Positions 26,225-34,143 of a stretch of 42,973 nucleotides of DNA are shown piece by piece (the stretch's first letter is position 1; every line of letters begins with the position of its first letter). The notes beneath the pieces are model-generated. The model worked only from the letters and a program-made list of their open reading frames with translations, ran no database searches and was not told the origin of the DNA. Origin of the DNA: Kiritimatiellia bacterium (GTDB lineage Bacteria; Verrucomicrobiota; Kiritimatiellia; PWTM01); the NCBI GenBank assembly GCA_026417735.1, contig JAOACR010000001.1:1-42973 (forward strand). Reading direction: 5' to 3'. The translations under genes and the position numbers were made by a program.

Positions 26225-27373
26225 TCAACCGCGGACCGACGTCGAGAGCCGGATGTTCCGCCGTAGGAAGGTCGGCACGTCCACGTTCACGCCGTCGCGA
26301 ACGGTGGGCGAAACGCCGTCAAACCGGTTGGGCATCTCTGCGGCCAGTTGCAACTCCGGCTGCCGCAGTCGGTCAATGGCGGCGGGAGTCTCGGTGCGGC
26401 CGCGCGAGCCGGTTGGCAAGGCGGGGCTTTCCGCCGGCTCGGCCGCCAGCAGCGTGACGGTGATCCGCCCTTCCCGCTCGCGGTCCGCCACCGTCGCGCC
26501 AAGCGTGAGCGTTGCATCGGAGCGGATGTTCGCACGCAAGCCCTCGGCGAGCCGTTGGAGTTCCCTGAGCGTCAGCTCCGCGCCCCCTGCGACACCCACC
26601 AGCACCGCGGGCGAGGCGGCGAGCAACGCACCATGATCCAGCAACGGCGAGCGAAGCAGCTCCTCCACCGCCGACTCCACTCGCCGCTCACCCGAGGTCT
26701 CCACCGAGGCCATCGCGAGCAATGAAGTGTGGTCCGCCGCCAGCCGGGCCAGGTCCGAGAGGTCCACGGGCAGAATTGCCGGCGAGACAAGAAGCCGCCA
26801 GAGCGTGTCGAGCGAGGCACCGACGACGTGGTCCGCAAACTGGAACGTCTGCTGCAGCGGGGTGCCATCTGGCACCCACTCCGCGAGCCGCTGGTTCGGA
26901 AACGCAATCACCACATCGGCCGCCGCCTGTAGCGCAGCGAGGCTCTGCCGGGCGACCTGGTTACGCCGGGGCCCCTCAAACATGAAAGGCAATGTCGCGA
27001 GCGCCAGCACGAACGCCCCGGCCTCGCGCGCGGCGCGCGCAACGACCGGCACCGCGCCCGAGCCGGTGCCCCCGCCAAGCCCCACGAGCAGCACCACCAC
27101 CGCGAACCCGTGCATCATCTCGCGCAACTCGCCGAGCACCTCCGTCGCGGCGCGCTCGCCGACCGCGGGATCCCCGCCGGTGCCGCCGGCCGGCCCCGCC
27201 GGTAACACGACCGCGCGCGCGATGCCCGTCTGCGCGAGCACATCGGCACGGGTGTGCACGACCGCCAGCTCCGGCGTCTCGGCCAGGAACCCCCGCATCG
27301 AGGTGAGCATCCGACAGCCCGCGTGACCCACCCCCACCCACAACGTCGGCAGTGGCGGAACGCTGGCCATCAT
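26225..27373 (-). CDS. ftsZ: Cell division GTPase FtsZ, strongly diverged
   Basis: 382 residues. The identity rests on the tubulin signature GLGGGTGSGAVPVVARAARE (98-117), the segment GGTGGDPAVGERAATE before it, the second-half sequence LLAMASVETSGERRVESAVE and SPLLDHGALLAASPAVLVGV, and a C-terminal peptide VDVPTFLRRN that matches the FtsA-binding tail DIPAFLRRQ. Divergences are marked: the N-terminal loop reads GVGHAGCRML instead of GVGGGGNNAV, and the catalytic T7 loop PVDLSDL replaces NVDFADV, with the first Asn changed to Pro while both Asp remain. The order ftsQ-ftsA-ftsZ on the same strand supports the assignment. The start ATG overlaps the ftsA stop as ATGA. FtsZ polymerises at midcell and hydrolyses GTP across subunits; activity here needs testing. 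Confidence 0.85.
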   Translation of the reverse strand: MMASVPPLPTLWVGVGHAGCRMLTSMRGFLAETPELAVVHTRADVLAQTGIARAVVLPAGPAGGTGGDPAVGERAATEVLGELREMMHGFAVVVLLVGLGGGTGSGAVPVVARAAREAGAFVLALATLPFMFEGPRRNQVARQSLAALQAAADVVIAFPNQRLAEWVPDGTPLQQTFQFADHVVGASLDTLWRLLVSPAILPVDLSDLARLAADHTSLLAMASVETSGERRVESAVEELLRSPLLDHGALLAASPAVLVGVAGGAELTLRELQRLAEGLRANIRSDATLTLGATVADREREGRITVTLLAAEPAESPALPTGSRGRTETPAAIDRLRQPELQLAAEMPNRFDGVSPTVRDGVNVDVPTFLRRNIRLSTSVRG

Positions 27374-28587
27374 GTCGGTGGTCGTCCGGTCAGCAGCCGC
27401 GAGAGCACCTCCGTCAGTCGCCCCCCCCGGCGCTGTTGGCTGCGCATCATCACGCCATATCGCAACATGCCGATCACCGCCGCATAGCCGGGCATCGCGC
27501 GCAGCTGCGAAAGGCCCGAGACCCTGCACGGCTGGCCGATCACACAAGGCATGTTGAAAATCTGCTGGGCCAGTTCCACGATCTGGTTCGTCATCGCACT
27601 GCCGCCGGTCAACACGATGCCCGCGCCCAGCTGGTGGAGAATGCCGAGCGCATCCAGGTCCGCCCGAATCCACCGCAGCAGCTCATCCAGCCGCGCATGC
27701 ATGATCGCGTGCAGGTCCGAGAGGCGCACCGTCCGCTCCGGGAATGCACCGTCCGCATGAACCGAGACTACGCGGTGGCGATGTGCCGGCTGCAGCACCG
27801 CGCTGCCGTACTGAATCTTCAGCTGTTCGGCCTGCGACAGCGGTAGCCGCAGTCCACTGACAATGTCGTTGGTGACATGATCGCCGCCCACCCCGATCGA
27901 ACCGGCGTACGCAAGCACCTGGTTCGCATACGCCACACATCCGGTGGTGCCCGCGCCGAGGTCTATCACCGCGACGCCGGCGGCCTTCTGCTCGCGCGAC
28001 AACACCGCGAGTGCCGCGCAGAGCCCAGAAAACGCGGCATCATACACGTCCACCTGCGCGCGCGCGACGGCCTCCAGAAGATTCCGGATCGGCGTCGCGC
28101 TGCCGTGGATGATCAGCATGTTCTGCGACAGCACCTCCCCCCGCATGCCCGCCGGATTGATCACGTTCGGCTGCGAGTCCACCGCGTAACCTTGATTCAC
28201 GCTGTGCAGCAGCTGACGGTCCTCGGGCAGCGAAAGGTTCCGCGCGATGTCGCCAACCGCCTCGATGTCCTCCTCGGTGATCTCGCGCGACGGCCGTGAA
28301 ATGTGCAAACGCCCGGAGTTCACCGTACCGCGCACGTCCGGATTCGAGACCACCAGATGCACCTCGCGGATGGGCCGCTGCGCGTCATGCTCCGCCATCT
28401 GGATCACGTCGCGGCAAAGCTCCACCACCGCCGGAAAGTCCACAATCTGGCTTTTCCGGATGCCGGCGGAGGGCAGTTCCGCGCCGCCGAGAATCATCAG
28501 CGTTCCGTCGGTCCGGTCCTCGCCGACCAGCAGCCGGATGCTGTGGGTTCCGAGCTCCAGCGCGGCGATGGGCGACGAGCGCCGCAT
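27370..28587 (-). CDS. ftsA: Cell division protein FtsA
   Basis: An actin-fold ATPase that tethers FtsZ to the membrane. Motifs: IAALELGTHSIRLLVGE (about 7-23, phosphate-1 loop; usual LDIGT is LELGT here), IREVHLVVSNPDVRG and ITEEDIEAVGDIAR (the 1C subdomain), AVIDLGAGTTGCVAYANQ (phosphate-2, normally GGGTTD), LTGGSAMTNQ (adenosine) and a C-terminal MMRSQQRRGGRLTEVLSRLL amphipathic helix that can bind membrane. Length is about 405 residues, normal. I selected ATG 28587, four bases after the ftsQ stop, because MRRSSPIAALELG fits the family start; an upstream ATG at 28623 would overlap ftsQ by 32 bases. The stop overlaps the ftsZ ATG. Confidence 0.9.
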   Translation of the reverse strand: MRRSSPIAALELGTHSIRLLVGEDRTDGTLMILGGAELPSAGIRKSQIVDFPAVVELCRDVIQMAEHDAQRPIREVHLVVSNPDVRGTVNSGRLHISRPSREITEEDIEAVGDIARNLSLPEDRQLLHSVNQGYAVDSQPNVINPAGMRGEVLSQNMLIIHGSATPIRNLLEAVARAQVDVYDAAFSGLCAALAVLSREQKAAGVAVIDLGAGTTGCVAYANQVLAYAGSIGVGGDHVTNDIVSGLRLPLSQAEQLKIQYGSAVLQPAHRHRVVSVHADGAFPERTVRLSDLHAIMHARLDELLRWIRADLDALGILHQLGAGIVLTGGSAMTNQIVELAQQIFNMPCVIGQPCRVSGLSQLRAMPGYAAVIGMLRYGVMMRSQQRRGGRLTEVLSRLLTGRPPT

Positions 28588-28591
28588 CGCT

Positions 28592-29467
28592 TCAGCCCGC
28601 GCCGATCGGCGCGACGCTTGCATTCACCTCGCCGGTCAGGTCGATCTGATGGGGGCCCGGCGATGCGCCGCGGCGGGCGCGAAGATGCCGCAGCAGATCC
28701 GGCAGGTCATCCAACCGCTCCAGCAGCCGCCGCCGCGGCAGCAAGACCTCGTCGCCGGTGTCGAGCACCAGCACCAGCGTTTCGGCATCGAGACGGCGCA
28801 CCTCGCGAGGCGTAAGCCCCAGAAACGCCCGGCGGCGGGCACAGTGGTCGAGCAGCAGGAGCGCGTCACGCACCTCGGGCGACGAAAGCTGCAGCCCCGG
28901 CCGCAGTCCCGGCGTCGGAAACCCCTTCAGCAGCGGCAGCGCGGCGCTCGCGCCGTCCCCGACGAGCACCCACCCCTCCACGTCCACCGCCAGCGGCAGA
29001 TCCGTGCCCGGCATCCGCAGCCGTGCCAGCGGCGTGCGCTCGGTGACCCGCACCTCCAGACCGTTCGGCAGGCGCCGGCGCACCCGTACCTCGCGAACGA
29101 GTGGAACGCTCAATAAATCCTCCCGGACCCGCCGCAGATCCACCGCAAAGAGGTTGTCGCCGGCACGCACTCCAGCGTACTGCCGCAGCAGCTCGGGCGT
29201 GAGGCGCCCGTCAGAGGAAACATCGAGCGTCTGCAGCGTGAACAGCGGATTCTCATAGACCAGCGCGGCGGCGAGACGCCGGGCACCGGCCAGCGTCCCC
29301 CATCCGACCAGCGCCAGCAGCGCGACGCCGGCCGCAAACACCGCTGCGACCCGCGTGGGCACCGGGCGAACCGCCGCACTCGGCACGCGTGCCGTCAGTA
29401 CGCGGATTTCACCCCGCCGCACACCGGCCGGCCCCGCCGACCACCGTCGGAAAGGGTTCCACTGCAT
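28592..29467 (-). CDS. ftsQ: Cell division protein FtsQ (POTRA domain)
   Basis: About 291 residues. A cytoplasmic Arg-rich N-terminus is followed by one membrane helix (VAAVFAAGVALLALVGWGTL, about 40-60) and a periplasmic POTRA domain (ALVYENPLFTLQTLDVSSDG, RLTPELLRQYAGVRAGDNLF, AVDLRRVREDLLSVPLVREV, RVRRRLPNGLEVRVTERTPL), which contacts FtsB/FtsL. The C-terminal half contains the beta domain (LDTGDEVLLPRRRLLERLDD). I chose ATG 29467; a TTG at 29503 would add 12 residues and the ribosome binding site does not decide. It is 54 bases downstream of ddl and four bases upstream of ftsA, the standard order of the division and cell wall cluster. Confidence 0.92.
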   Translation of the reverse strand: MQWNPFRRWSAGPAGVRRGEIRVLTARVPSAAVRPVPTRVAAVFAAGVALLALVGWGTLAGARRLAAALVYENPLFTLQTLDVSSDGRLTPELLRQYAGVRAGDNLFAVDLRRVREDLLSVPLVREVRVRRRLPNGLEVRVTERTPLARLRMPGTDLPLAVDVEGWVLVGDGASAALPLLKGFPTPGLRPGLQLSSPEVRDALLLLDHCARRRAFLGLTPREVRRLDAETLVLVLDTGDEVLLPRRRLLERLDDLPDLLRHLRARRGASPGPHQIDLTGEVNASVAPIGAG

Positions 29468-29521
29468 CAGGTGCTGATCACTTCGCCAGTCGGTCGGACG
29501 CAACTCCGACGCTCGCGCACG

Positions 29522-30421
29522 CTAGCACGGGCCGCGGGCGAGATTCAAGACGTGATCGCACAGCTCCGGAAACGGAATTCCGACCGCCGCCGCGGCCCGC
29601 GGAAAGAGGCTCGTCGCGGTGAATCCCGGAATGCTGTTCAGCTCCAGCACGTGCGGCCGGCCGTCCTCGGAACAGCGCAGATCAACCCGTCCCAACCCTT
29701 CCGCGCCGAGCACCCGGAACGTCCGCCATGCCAGGCGTCGAAGCTCCAGCTCAAACTCCGCTGCGATCGGTGCCGGGCAACACAACCGTGCCGCGCCCGC
29801 GGTGTACTTCACGTCGTAGGTGAACATGCCGGCCGGCGGCACGATCTCCACCGGCGGCAGCACCCGACCCCCCAGCACACCCACGGTCAGCTCTCGACCC
29901 GCCAAATATGTCTGCACGATCGCTTCACCGTTGTGCGCAAGCGCGGCGCGGACGGCGGGCCCCCACTCCGCCGCCGTGCGGACCAGGTGACAGCCCACGC
30001 TCGATCCCTGCCGCGTCGGTTTCACCACCACCGGCAGCGGCAGCGGACTGCTCGCCGTCGCACGGCTGACCACCACACTGGCGGGCGTCGGCACACCGGC
30101 CTGCGCGAGCGCCCGCCACGCAAGCCCCTTGTCGAAGATCCGCCGGCACGCCTCCGCGCCCGAGCCGGTGTACGGTACGCCGAGGCGATCCAGCATCGCC
30201 TGTACCTCCCCGTCCTCCCCAAACTGCCCGTGCAGCGCAATGAACACCGCGTCTGTCCGGGCCGGCAGCTGCAGATGGGTTCCGCAAACCTCCACCAGCT
30301 CCACCACATATCCCCGCGAACTCAGCGCCGCTGCCACCGCCCGCCCGGAACGTAGCGACACCTCACGCTCGGATGAGGGTCCGCCCGCCAACACCGCGAC
30401 ACGACGAAATCGCCGCCTCAT
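29522..30421 (-). CDS. ddl: D-alanine--D-alanine ligase
   Basis: Forms the D-Ala-D-Ala dipeptide for peptidoglycan precursors; ATP-grasp enzyme in the cytoplasm. Motifs: VAVLAGGPSSEREVSLRSGR (about 8-27, substrate loop), VFIALHGQFGEDGEVQAMLD, PYTGSGAEACRRIFDKGLAW, VVKPTRQGSSVGCHLV (ATP-grasp lid), YDVKYTAGAARLCCPAP, RVDLRCSEDGRPHVLELNSI and PGFTATSLFPRAAAAVGIPF. Length is 299 residues, normal. ATG 30421 is preceded by GGGGTGACG, a ribosome binding site; a GTG two codons earlier is less likely. A TATACT box lies 41 bases upstream. The gene leads the ftsQAZ cluster, as in many bacteria. Confidence 0.96.
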   Translation of the reverse strand: MRRRFRRVAVLAGGPSSEREVSLRSGRAVAAALSSRGYVVELVEVCGTHLQLPARTDAVFIALHGQFGEDGEVQAMLDRLGVPYTGSGAEACRRIFDKGLAWRALAQAGVPTPASVVVSRATASSPLPLPVVVKPTRQGSSVGCHLVRTAAEWGPAVRAALAHNGEAIVQTYLAGRELTVGVLGGRVLPPVEIVPPAGMFTYDVKYTAGAARLCCPAPIAAEFELELRRLAWRTFRVLGAEGLGRVDLRCSEDGRPHVLELNSIPGFTATSLFPRAAAAVGIPFPELCDHVLNLARGPC

Positions 30422-30462
30422 CGTCACCCCGCGTCTGTTTCCCGGCCGTAACCGGATCTGTC

Positions 30463-30468
30463 AGTATA
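30463..30468 (-). promoter_or_regulatory. Possible -10 box of the ddl-ftsQAZ operon
   Basis: TATACT on the minus strand, 41 bases before the ddl ATG, in the 132-base gap after adh. No convincing -35 partner. Unlike other promoters here it leaves room for a leader with a Shine-Dalgarno sequence. Confidence 0.35.
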
Positions 30469-30553
30469 GCTGCGTGCCACGGTCCGCGCAGCGCAGAATC
30501 CCTGAGGGTGGTTCGCTACGGCGTGACGACGCGCGTCTCTACCGCGGACGCGG

Positions 30554-31585
30554 TCAGCGATCCATCACCAGAACTTTCGCGCCGCGGATCTTGCGATGGT
30601 ACAAATCGCGCAGCGCCTCGTTCGCCGCCCCGAAAGGATAGATCTGTACCTCCGGCCGTAGCTCGATCTCGGCCGCAAGCTCGAGAAATTCGCGGACATC
30701 CGCTCGCGTGACGTTCGCAACGGAGATGATCTCGCGCTCCATCCACAAGTCCCGCGCGTAGTCAAGCTCCGCCATCACCGCGCGGTCGGCGGGCTCTTTT
30801 CGGATCGCGTTGATCACCAGCCGCCCTCCCGGCGCCAACCGACGCAGCGCCGCGGCCACCGGTGTCCACGCGGGTGTGGTGTCGATCATCCGATCCACCG
30901 GCGCGGGCGGTTGGTCCCACGTGTCGCCCGCCCACGCCGCGCCGAGCTCGCGCGCAAACTCGCGCTCCGCCTCAGAGCGTGCAAACACGAAGATCGGCGA
31001 GGCGGGCCACCGGCAGCGCACCACCCTGGCGACCAAGTGGCCGGAGGCACCAAAGCCGGTCAGGCCGAGCGTCTCACCATTCCGCAGGCCGCTCAGTTTG
31101 AGCGCACGCCAGCCGACCGCGCCGGCACACAACAGCGGCGCCGCGGCGACGGAGTCCAGCCGCTCCGGGATGGGATACACGTAATCCGCGCGCGCCAGCG
31201 CGAACTGCGCGTAGCCGCCATCCACGTCGCGGCCGGTCGCCTGAAACTCCGCGCAGAGGTTCTCGCGGCCTTCGCGGCATCGCGCGCAGCGGCCACATGC
31301 GGCCGCGATCCACGCGACGCCCACCCGATGGCCGATCATCGTCGCGGCCACGCCCGCACCCACCCGGTCCACGCGGCCGACAATTTGGTGACCCGGCACC
31401 ACCGGCAACACCGGCGGGGGCGCGCGCCCCTCAATCTCGTCCAGTTCCGTGTGGCAAACGCCGCAGGCCTCGACCTTCAGCCGCACCTGGCCCGGCTCGG
31501 GCTCCGGCACCGGTCGTTCAACCCGTCGCAGCGGCGCCGGCTCATCCCGCAGCGAGACCGCCCGATGCAGCTCCCACACCCACAC
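30554..31585 (-). CDS. Zinc-dependent alcohol dehydrogenase (MDR superfamily, AdhA/AdhP type)
   Basis: 343 residues. Catalytic zinc ligands appear as GVCHTELDEIEG (Cys and the following His-Thr) and VVPGHQIVGRVDRVG; the structural zinc lobe is ACGRCARCREGRENLCAEF with four Cys. The cofactor loop LTGFGASGHLVARVVR is a Rossmann GxGxxG for NAD(P). It oxidises or reduces alcohols and aldehydes; substrate unknown. The start is GTG 31585, preceded by AGGAGG seven bases away, a very good ribosome binding site, and it follows the pfkB-type gene stop by 26 bases. It is the last gene of the aroQ-acc operon. The physiological link to fatty-acid synthesis genes is not obvious. Confidence 0.92.
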   Translation of the reverse strand: MWVWELHRAVSLRDEPAPLRRVERPVPEPEPGQVRLKVEACGVCHTELDEIEGRAPPPVLPVVPGHQIVGRVDRVGAGVAATMIGHRVGVAWIAAACGRCARCREGRENLCAEFQATGRDVDGGYAQFALARADYVYPIPERLDSVAAAPLLCAGAVGWRALKLSGLRNGETLGLTGFGASGHLVARVVRCRWPASPIFVFARSEAEREFARELGAAWAGDTWDQPPAPVDRMIDTTPAWTPVAAALRRLAPGGRLVINAIRKEPADRAVMAELDYARDLWMEREIISVANVTRADVREFLELAAEIELRPEVQIYPFGAANEALRDLYHRKIRGAKVLVMDR

Positions 31586-31611
31586 GGCGCTGCCTCCTGC
31601 GAACCGCGCGC

Positions 31612-32535
31612 TCAGCCGGGCCGGCACATGCGGCGCAACTCGCGCACGCGCCGCTCGACGGCGGCGCGCGTTGCGCGGGCGACCCAGTCCAACCCGAACG
31701 CCTCCACCGCAAAGGACGCCATCACGGTGCCATACACCATCGCGCGGCACAGCGTGCGCTCAGACACCTCACGCTCAAGGGCGAGCCGGCCGATCAGGCC
31801 GCCGGCGAACGTATCACCCGCGCCGGTTGGATCGCGGGCATCCACAACCGGATAGGCCGGCAGCACGCGCAGTCCGCGCCGGTGCATGAACACGCTGCCG
31901 TATTCGCCGCGTTTCACGATCACCCACCGCGGCCCCAGCTTCAGCAGCGCCGCACCCGTCGCCCGCAGCCCGCGACACCCCGAGAGGTGCTCGGCCTCGG
32001 ACTCGTTCACCATCAGCAGGTCGACCTGCCGCAGCAGCCGCCGCAGGTCATCCGGCGCGGTACGGATCCAGAGATCCATCGTGTCCGCGACGACCAGCCG
32101 CGGCCGACGTTCCATCTGGCCCAGCACATGAAGCTGCAGCGACGGCGCGATGTTCGCAAGGAACAGAAAGGGCGCGACACGGCACTCCGCGGGCAGTTCG
32201 GGCCGGAAATTCTCGAACACATTGAGCTGGGTGCAGATCGTGCGCCGCTCGTTCATGTTCTGCGCGTACTCGCCGCTCCAGCGGAACGTCCGGCCAGGTG
32301 CCGTCTGCAGGCCGGCCAGCCCGATGCGCAGCCGTTCAAAGCGCCGGCGCTCCGCGGCGGGGAAATCCTCGCCAACCACACCAATCATCGCGGTGCGCAC
32401 ACCAAGCCGTGCGGCAGCCGCGCACGCGTAGGAGGCCGATCCGCCGATCACTTCCTCCCGCCGCTCTCGGGGTGTCGTGATCGTGTCGAGGCCAACCGAC
32501 CCCACCACCACCACTTCGGGTGCCCAGGCGCTCAT
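31612..32535 (-). CDS. PfkB-family carbohydrate kinase
   Basis: 307 residues of the ribokinase superfamily. N-terminal VVVVGSVGLDTITTPRERRE and EVIGGSASYACAAAARLGVR (the Gly-rich substrate-side motif), TAMIGVVGEDFP, and the C-terminal ATP signature ARDPTGAGDTFAGGLIGRLA with its catalytic Asp. Sugar, nucleoside or vitamin can be the substrate in this superfamily. The closest-looking group is the bacterial ribokinase-like kinases found beside phosphoheptose isomerase, and the next gene upstream is exactly such a SIS-domain isomerase; a role in a heptose or ketose-phosphate pathway is therefore plausible but inferred. ATG 32535 overlaps the isomerase stop as ATGA. Confidence 0.88.
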   Translation of the reverse strand: MSAWAPEVVVVGSVGLDTITTPRERREEVIGGSASYACAAAARLGVRTAMIGVVGEDFPAAERRRFERLRIGLAGLQTAPGRTFRWSGEYAQNMNERRTICTQLNVFENFRPELPAECRVAPFLFLANIAPSLQLHVLGQMERRPRLVVADTMDLWIRTAPDDLRRLLRQVDLLMVNESEAEHLSGCRGLRATGAALLKLGPRWVIVKRGEYGSVFMHRRGLRVLPAYPVVDARDPTGAGDTFAGGLIGRLALEREVSERTLCRAMVYGTVMASFAVEAFGLDWVARATRAAVERRVRELRRMCRPG

Positions 32536-33122
32536 CGGCCGTTCACCTCCCCGCCGGCGAGCAGCTCTTCGATCCGCTCGCACAGCAGATGCAGGATCAA
32601 CTGGTGGCCCTCCTGGATGCGCGGCGTGTGCGCACTGACCGAGACGCACAGGCTGGCGTCCGCCGCGCCGGCGAGCGCACCGCCGTCGCCGCCGGTGATC
32701 GCCAGCGTCCAGAGCCCCTGCCGGCGGGCAACCTCCACCGCGCGCAGCACATTAGGCGAGCGGCCGCTGGTACTGAACGCGACGAGCGCGTCGCCGGGCC
32801 GGCCCAGCGCTTCCACCTGTCGGGCAAACACCGCATCGAAGCCGCAGTCGTTGCCAATCGCGGTCAGCGCGGAGGTGTCGGTGCTCAGCGCGATCGCGGG
32901 CCACGCCGGCCGGTCGAGCAGGAACCGGTTCACGAGCTCCGCCGCCATGTGTTGCGCATCCGCGGCGCTGCCCCCGTTACCACACAGCAGCACCTTCCCG
33001 CCCGACCGCAGGCAGCTGGCCAACCGTTCCGCGGCCGCCTCGATTGGCGCGCGCAGCCGCGTCAGCGTTTCATGCAGCACCGCGAGTGCGTCCGCGGCGA
33101 TGGCGTCCCAATCCATCCTCAT
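32532..33122 (-). CDS. gmhA: Phosphoheptose isomerase-like SIS-domain protein (GmhA family)
   Basis: 196 residues. The SIS-domain signature of sedoheptulose-7-phosphate isomerases is clear: GGKVLLCGNGGSAADAQHMA (about 41-60), AELVNRFLLDRPAWPAIALS, TDTSALTAIGNDCGFDAVFA, VAFSTSGRSPNVLRAVEVAR and the C-terminal IQEGHQLILHLLCERIEEL. Such enzymes convert sedoheptulose 7-phosphate to D-glycero-D-manno-heptose 7-phosphate, the first step of ADP-heptose and LPS-core synthesis. DiaA-type DNA-binding homologues share the fold, so the enzyme role is likely but not certain. The ATG at 33122 overlaps the stop of the AmaP-like gene by four bases, which favours this start over longer upstream frames. Confidence 0.9.
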   Translation of the reverse strand: MRMDWDAIAADALAVLHETLTRLRAPIEAAAERLASCLRSGGKVLLCGNGGSAADAQHMAAELVNRFLLDRPAWPAIALSTDTSALTAIGNDCGFDAVFARQVEALGRPGDALVAFSTSGRSPNVLRAVEVARRQGLWTLAITGGDGGALAGAADASLCVSVSAHTPRIQEGHQLILHLLCERIEELLAGGEVNGR

Positions 33123-33685
33123 CCCGGACGCGGCGGCTCGCCGTTCGCGTATGCGATGTCCCCCCCGGCGCTCCCGCCGCCGGTGACGAACTCGGTCACG
33201 CGCACGCAAATGTCGCCCGTCTCGCTGAGGCCGACGTCGTCCGCAAGCCGCGAGCGGATCAGTGCCTGCAGCCGTCGGCCGAACTCCACCGCGGAGCGGC
33301 CGACCGGCAGACGGCAGTGCAGCTCGATGCGGACGCGGTCGCCCTCGCGGGTCGCGGCGCAACGCACGGTCTGCACGCCCGGCAGCTCGCCGGCCAGCTG
33401 CACCACGTAGTCGCGCACCGCGCCCAGCCGGATCCGCACCTCGCCGCCGTCGGTCGGGTAGCGCAGCTCCTCCGCACCGGCCGGCCGGGTGCGCAGACTC
33501 ATCGCGGCGAGCACTGCCAGCCCGGCCACCAGAATGCCGACGGGCGCCGCGGCCTCCGGCCGCCGCGCAATCCATCCATCCAGCCGCCGGTGCATGGGCC
33601 ACGCCGCCGCGACCAGTAGATAGAGCCCTGCCGCGAGCGCGACCAGCCAGCAGAGCCCACCCAGCGTCCAACGCAGCGTTTTCAC
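33119..33685 (-). CDS. amaP: AmaP-like membrane protein (alkaline shock response membrane anchor type)
   Basis: 188 residues with two hydrophobic helices near the N-terminus (WTLGGLCWLVALAAGLYLLVAAAW, about 6-29, and APVGILVAGLAVLAAMSL, about 47-64), then a soluble domain of Asp23/Gls24 type (GGEVRIRLGAVRDYVVQLAG, ELPGVQTVRCAATREGDRVR and RSAVEFGRRLQALIRSRL). In Firmicutes AmaP is a two-helix protein that anchors Asp23 at the membrane; here the gene lies directly after an Asp23-type gene with a four-base overlap (33682-33685), supporting a partner role. The symbol reflects similarity of layout, not proven orthology. The exact cellular function is unknown. Confidence 0.72.
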   Translation of the reverse strand: MKTLRWTLGGLCWLVALAAGLYLLVAAAWPMHRRLDGWIARRPEAAAPVGILVAGLAVLAAMSLRTRPAGAEELRYPTDGGEVRIRLGAVRDYVVQLAGELPGVQTVRCAATREGDRVRIELHCRLPVGRSAVEFGRRLQALIRSRLADDVGLSETGDICVRVTEFVTGGGSAGGDIAYANGEPPRPG

Positions 33686-34143
33686 GGCGCAGTGTCGGGC
33701 GATGACGTCGCGGGCGCCGGGGTCTCCGGCAGCCGCACGCTCTGGACGATCACGTTCACGCTGCGCACCGGTTTGCCGGTCATCCGCTCCACATCCTCAC
33801 GAATGCGGCTCTGGACCTCGAAGGCGACCTTCGGGATGCTCGCGCCGTACTCCACAACCAGCGCGACCTCGATGATCAGAGTGTTGTCCGCCACTTCCAC
33901 CCGCACGCCGCGGTCGAGCGGTTTGCGACCGACCATGCCCGCGATGTCGTCCACCAACGAGCCGACGAGGTCCGCGACGCCCGCCACCTTCAGCGCCGCC
34001 TCGCGCGCGATCACCGCGATCACGCTGTTGTGGATCTGGATTTGGCCGAGGTCGTGCGTCTCCTCTGCGCGCTCCTCCGGGGGCGGATACATCGGGGGGC
34101 CGGCCGCGGGCGCCTCGCCGCTGTGGATTCGATCGCTTCTCAT
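33682..34143 (-). CDS. Asp23/Gls24 family envelope stress protein (YqhY-like)
   Basis: 153 residues. The Asp23/Gls24 domain (DUF322 type) occupies about residues 31-140: [78 protein letters not shown] and [20 protein letters not shown]. The N-terminal 30 residues and the Pro/Ser-rich C-terminus are disordered. In Bacillus the homologue YqhY is encoded directly behind accB-accC and affects acetyl-CoA carboxylase, the same gene order as here. The ATG is preceded by GGAGGTGAGCC, a strong ribosome binding site, and overlaps the accC stop (34140-34143) as ATGA. Confidence 0.9.
   Translation of the reverse strand: MRSDRIHSGEAPAAGPPMYPPPEERAEETHDLGQIQIHNSVIAVIAREAALKVAGVADLVGSLVDDIAGMVGRKPLDRGVRVEVADNTLIIEVALVVEYGASIPKVAFEVQSRIREDVERMTGKPVRSVNVIVQSVRLPETPAPATSSPDTAP

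Noticed and set aside
26225-27373. Assignment of the FtsZ-like protein to tubulin/TubZ because of the GGGTGSG signature
   Set aside because: The FtsA-binding tail, the alignment of the second half and the position after ftsA fit FtsZ better.
26225-27673. Longer ftsZ frame starting within ftsA
   Set aside because: The added N-terminus is translated ftsA sequence in another frame; the ATGA overlap at 27370-27373 gives a natural start.
31297-33186. Plus-strand ORF of 629 codons over adh, pfkB and gmhA
   Set aside because: Antisense to three recognised genes; no motif, Arg/Pro-rich shadow.
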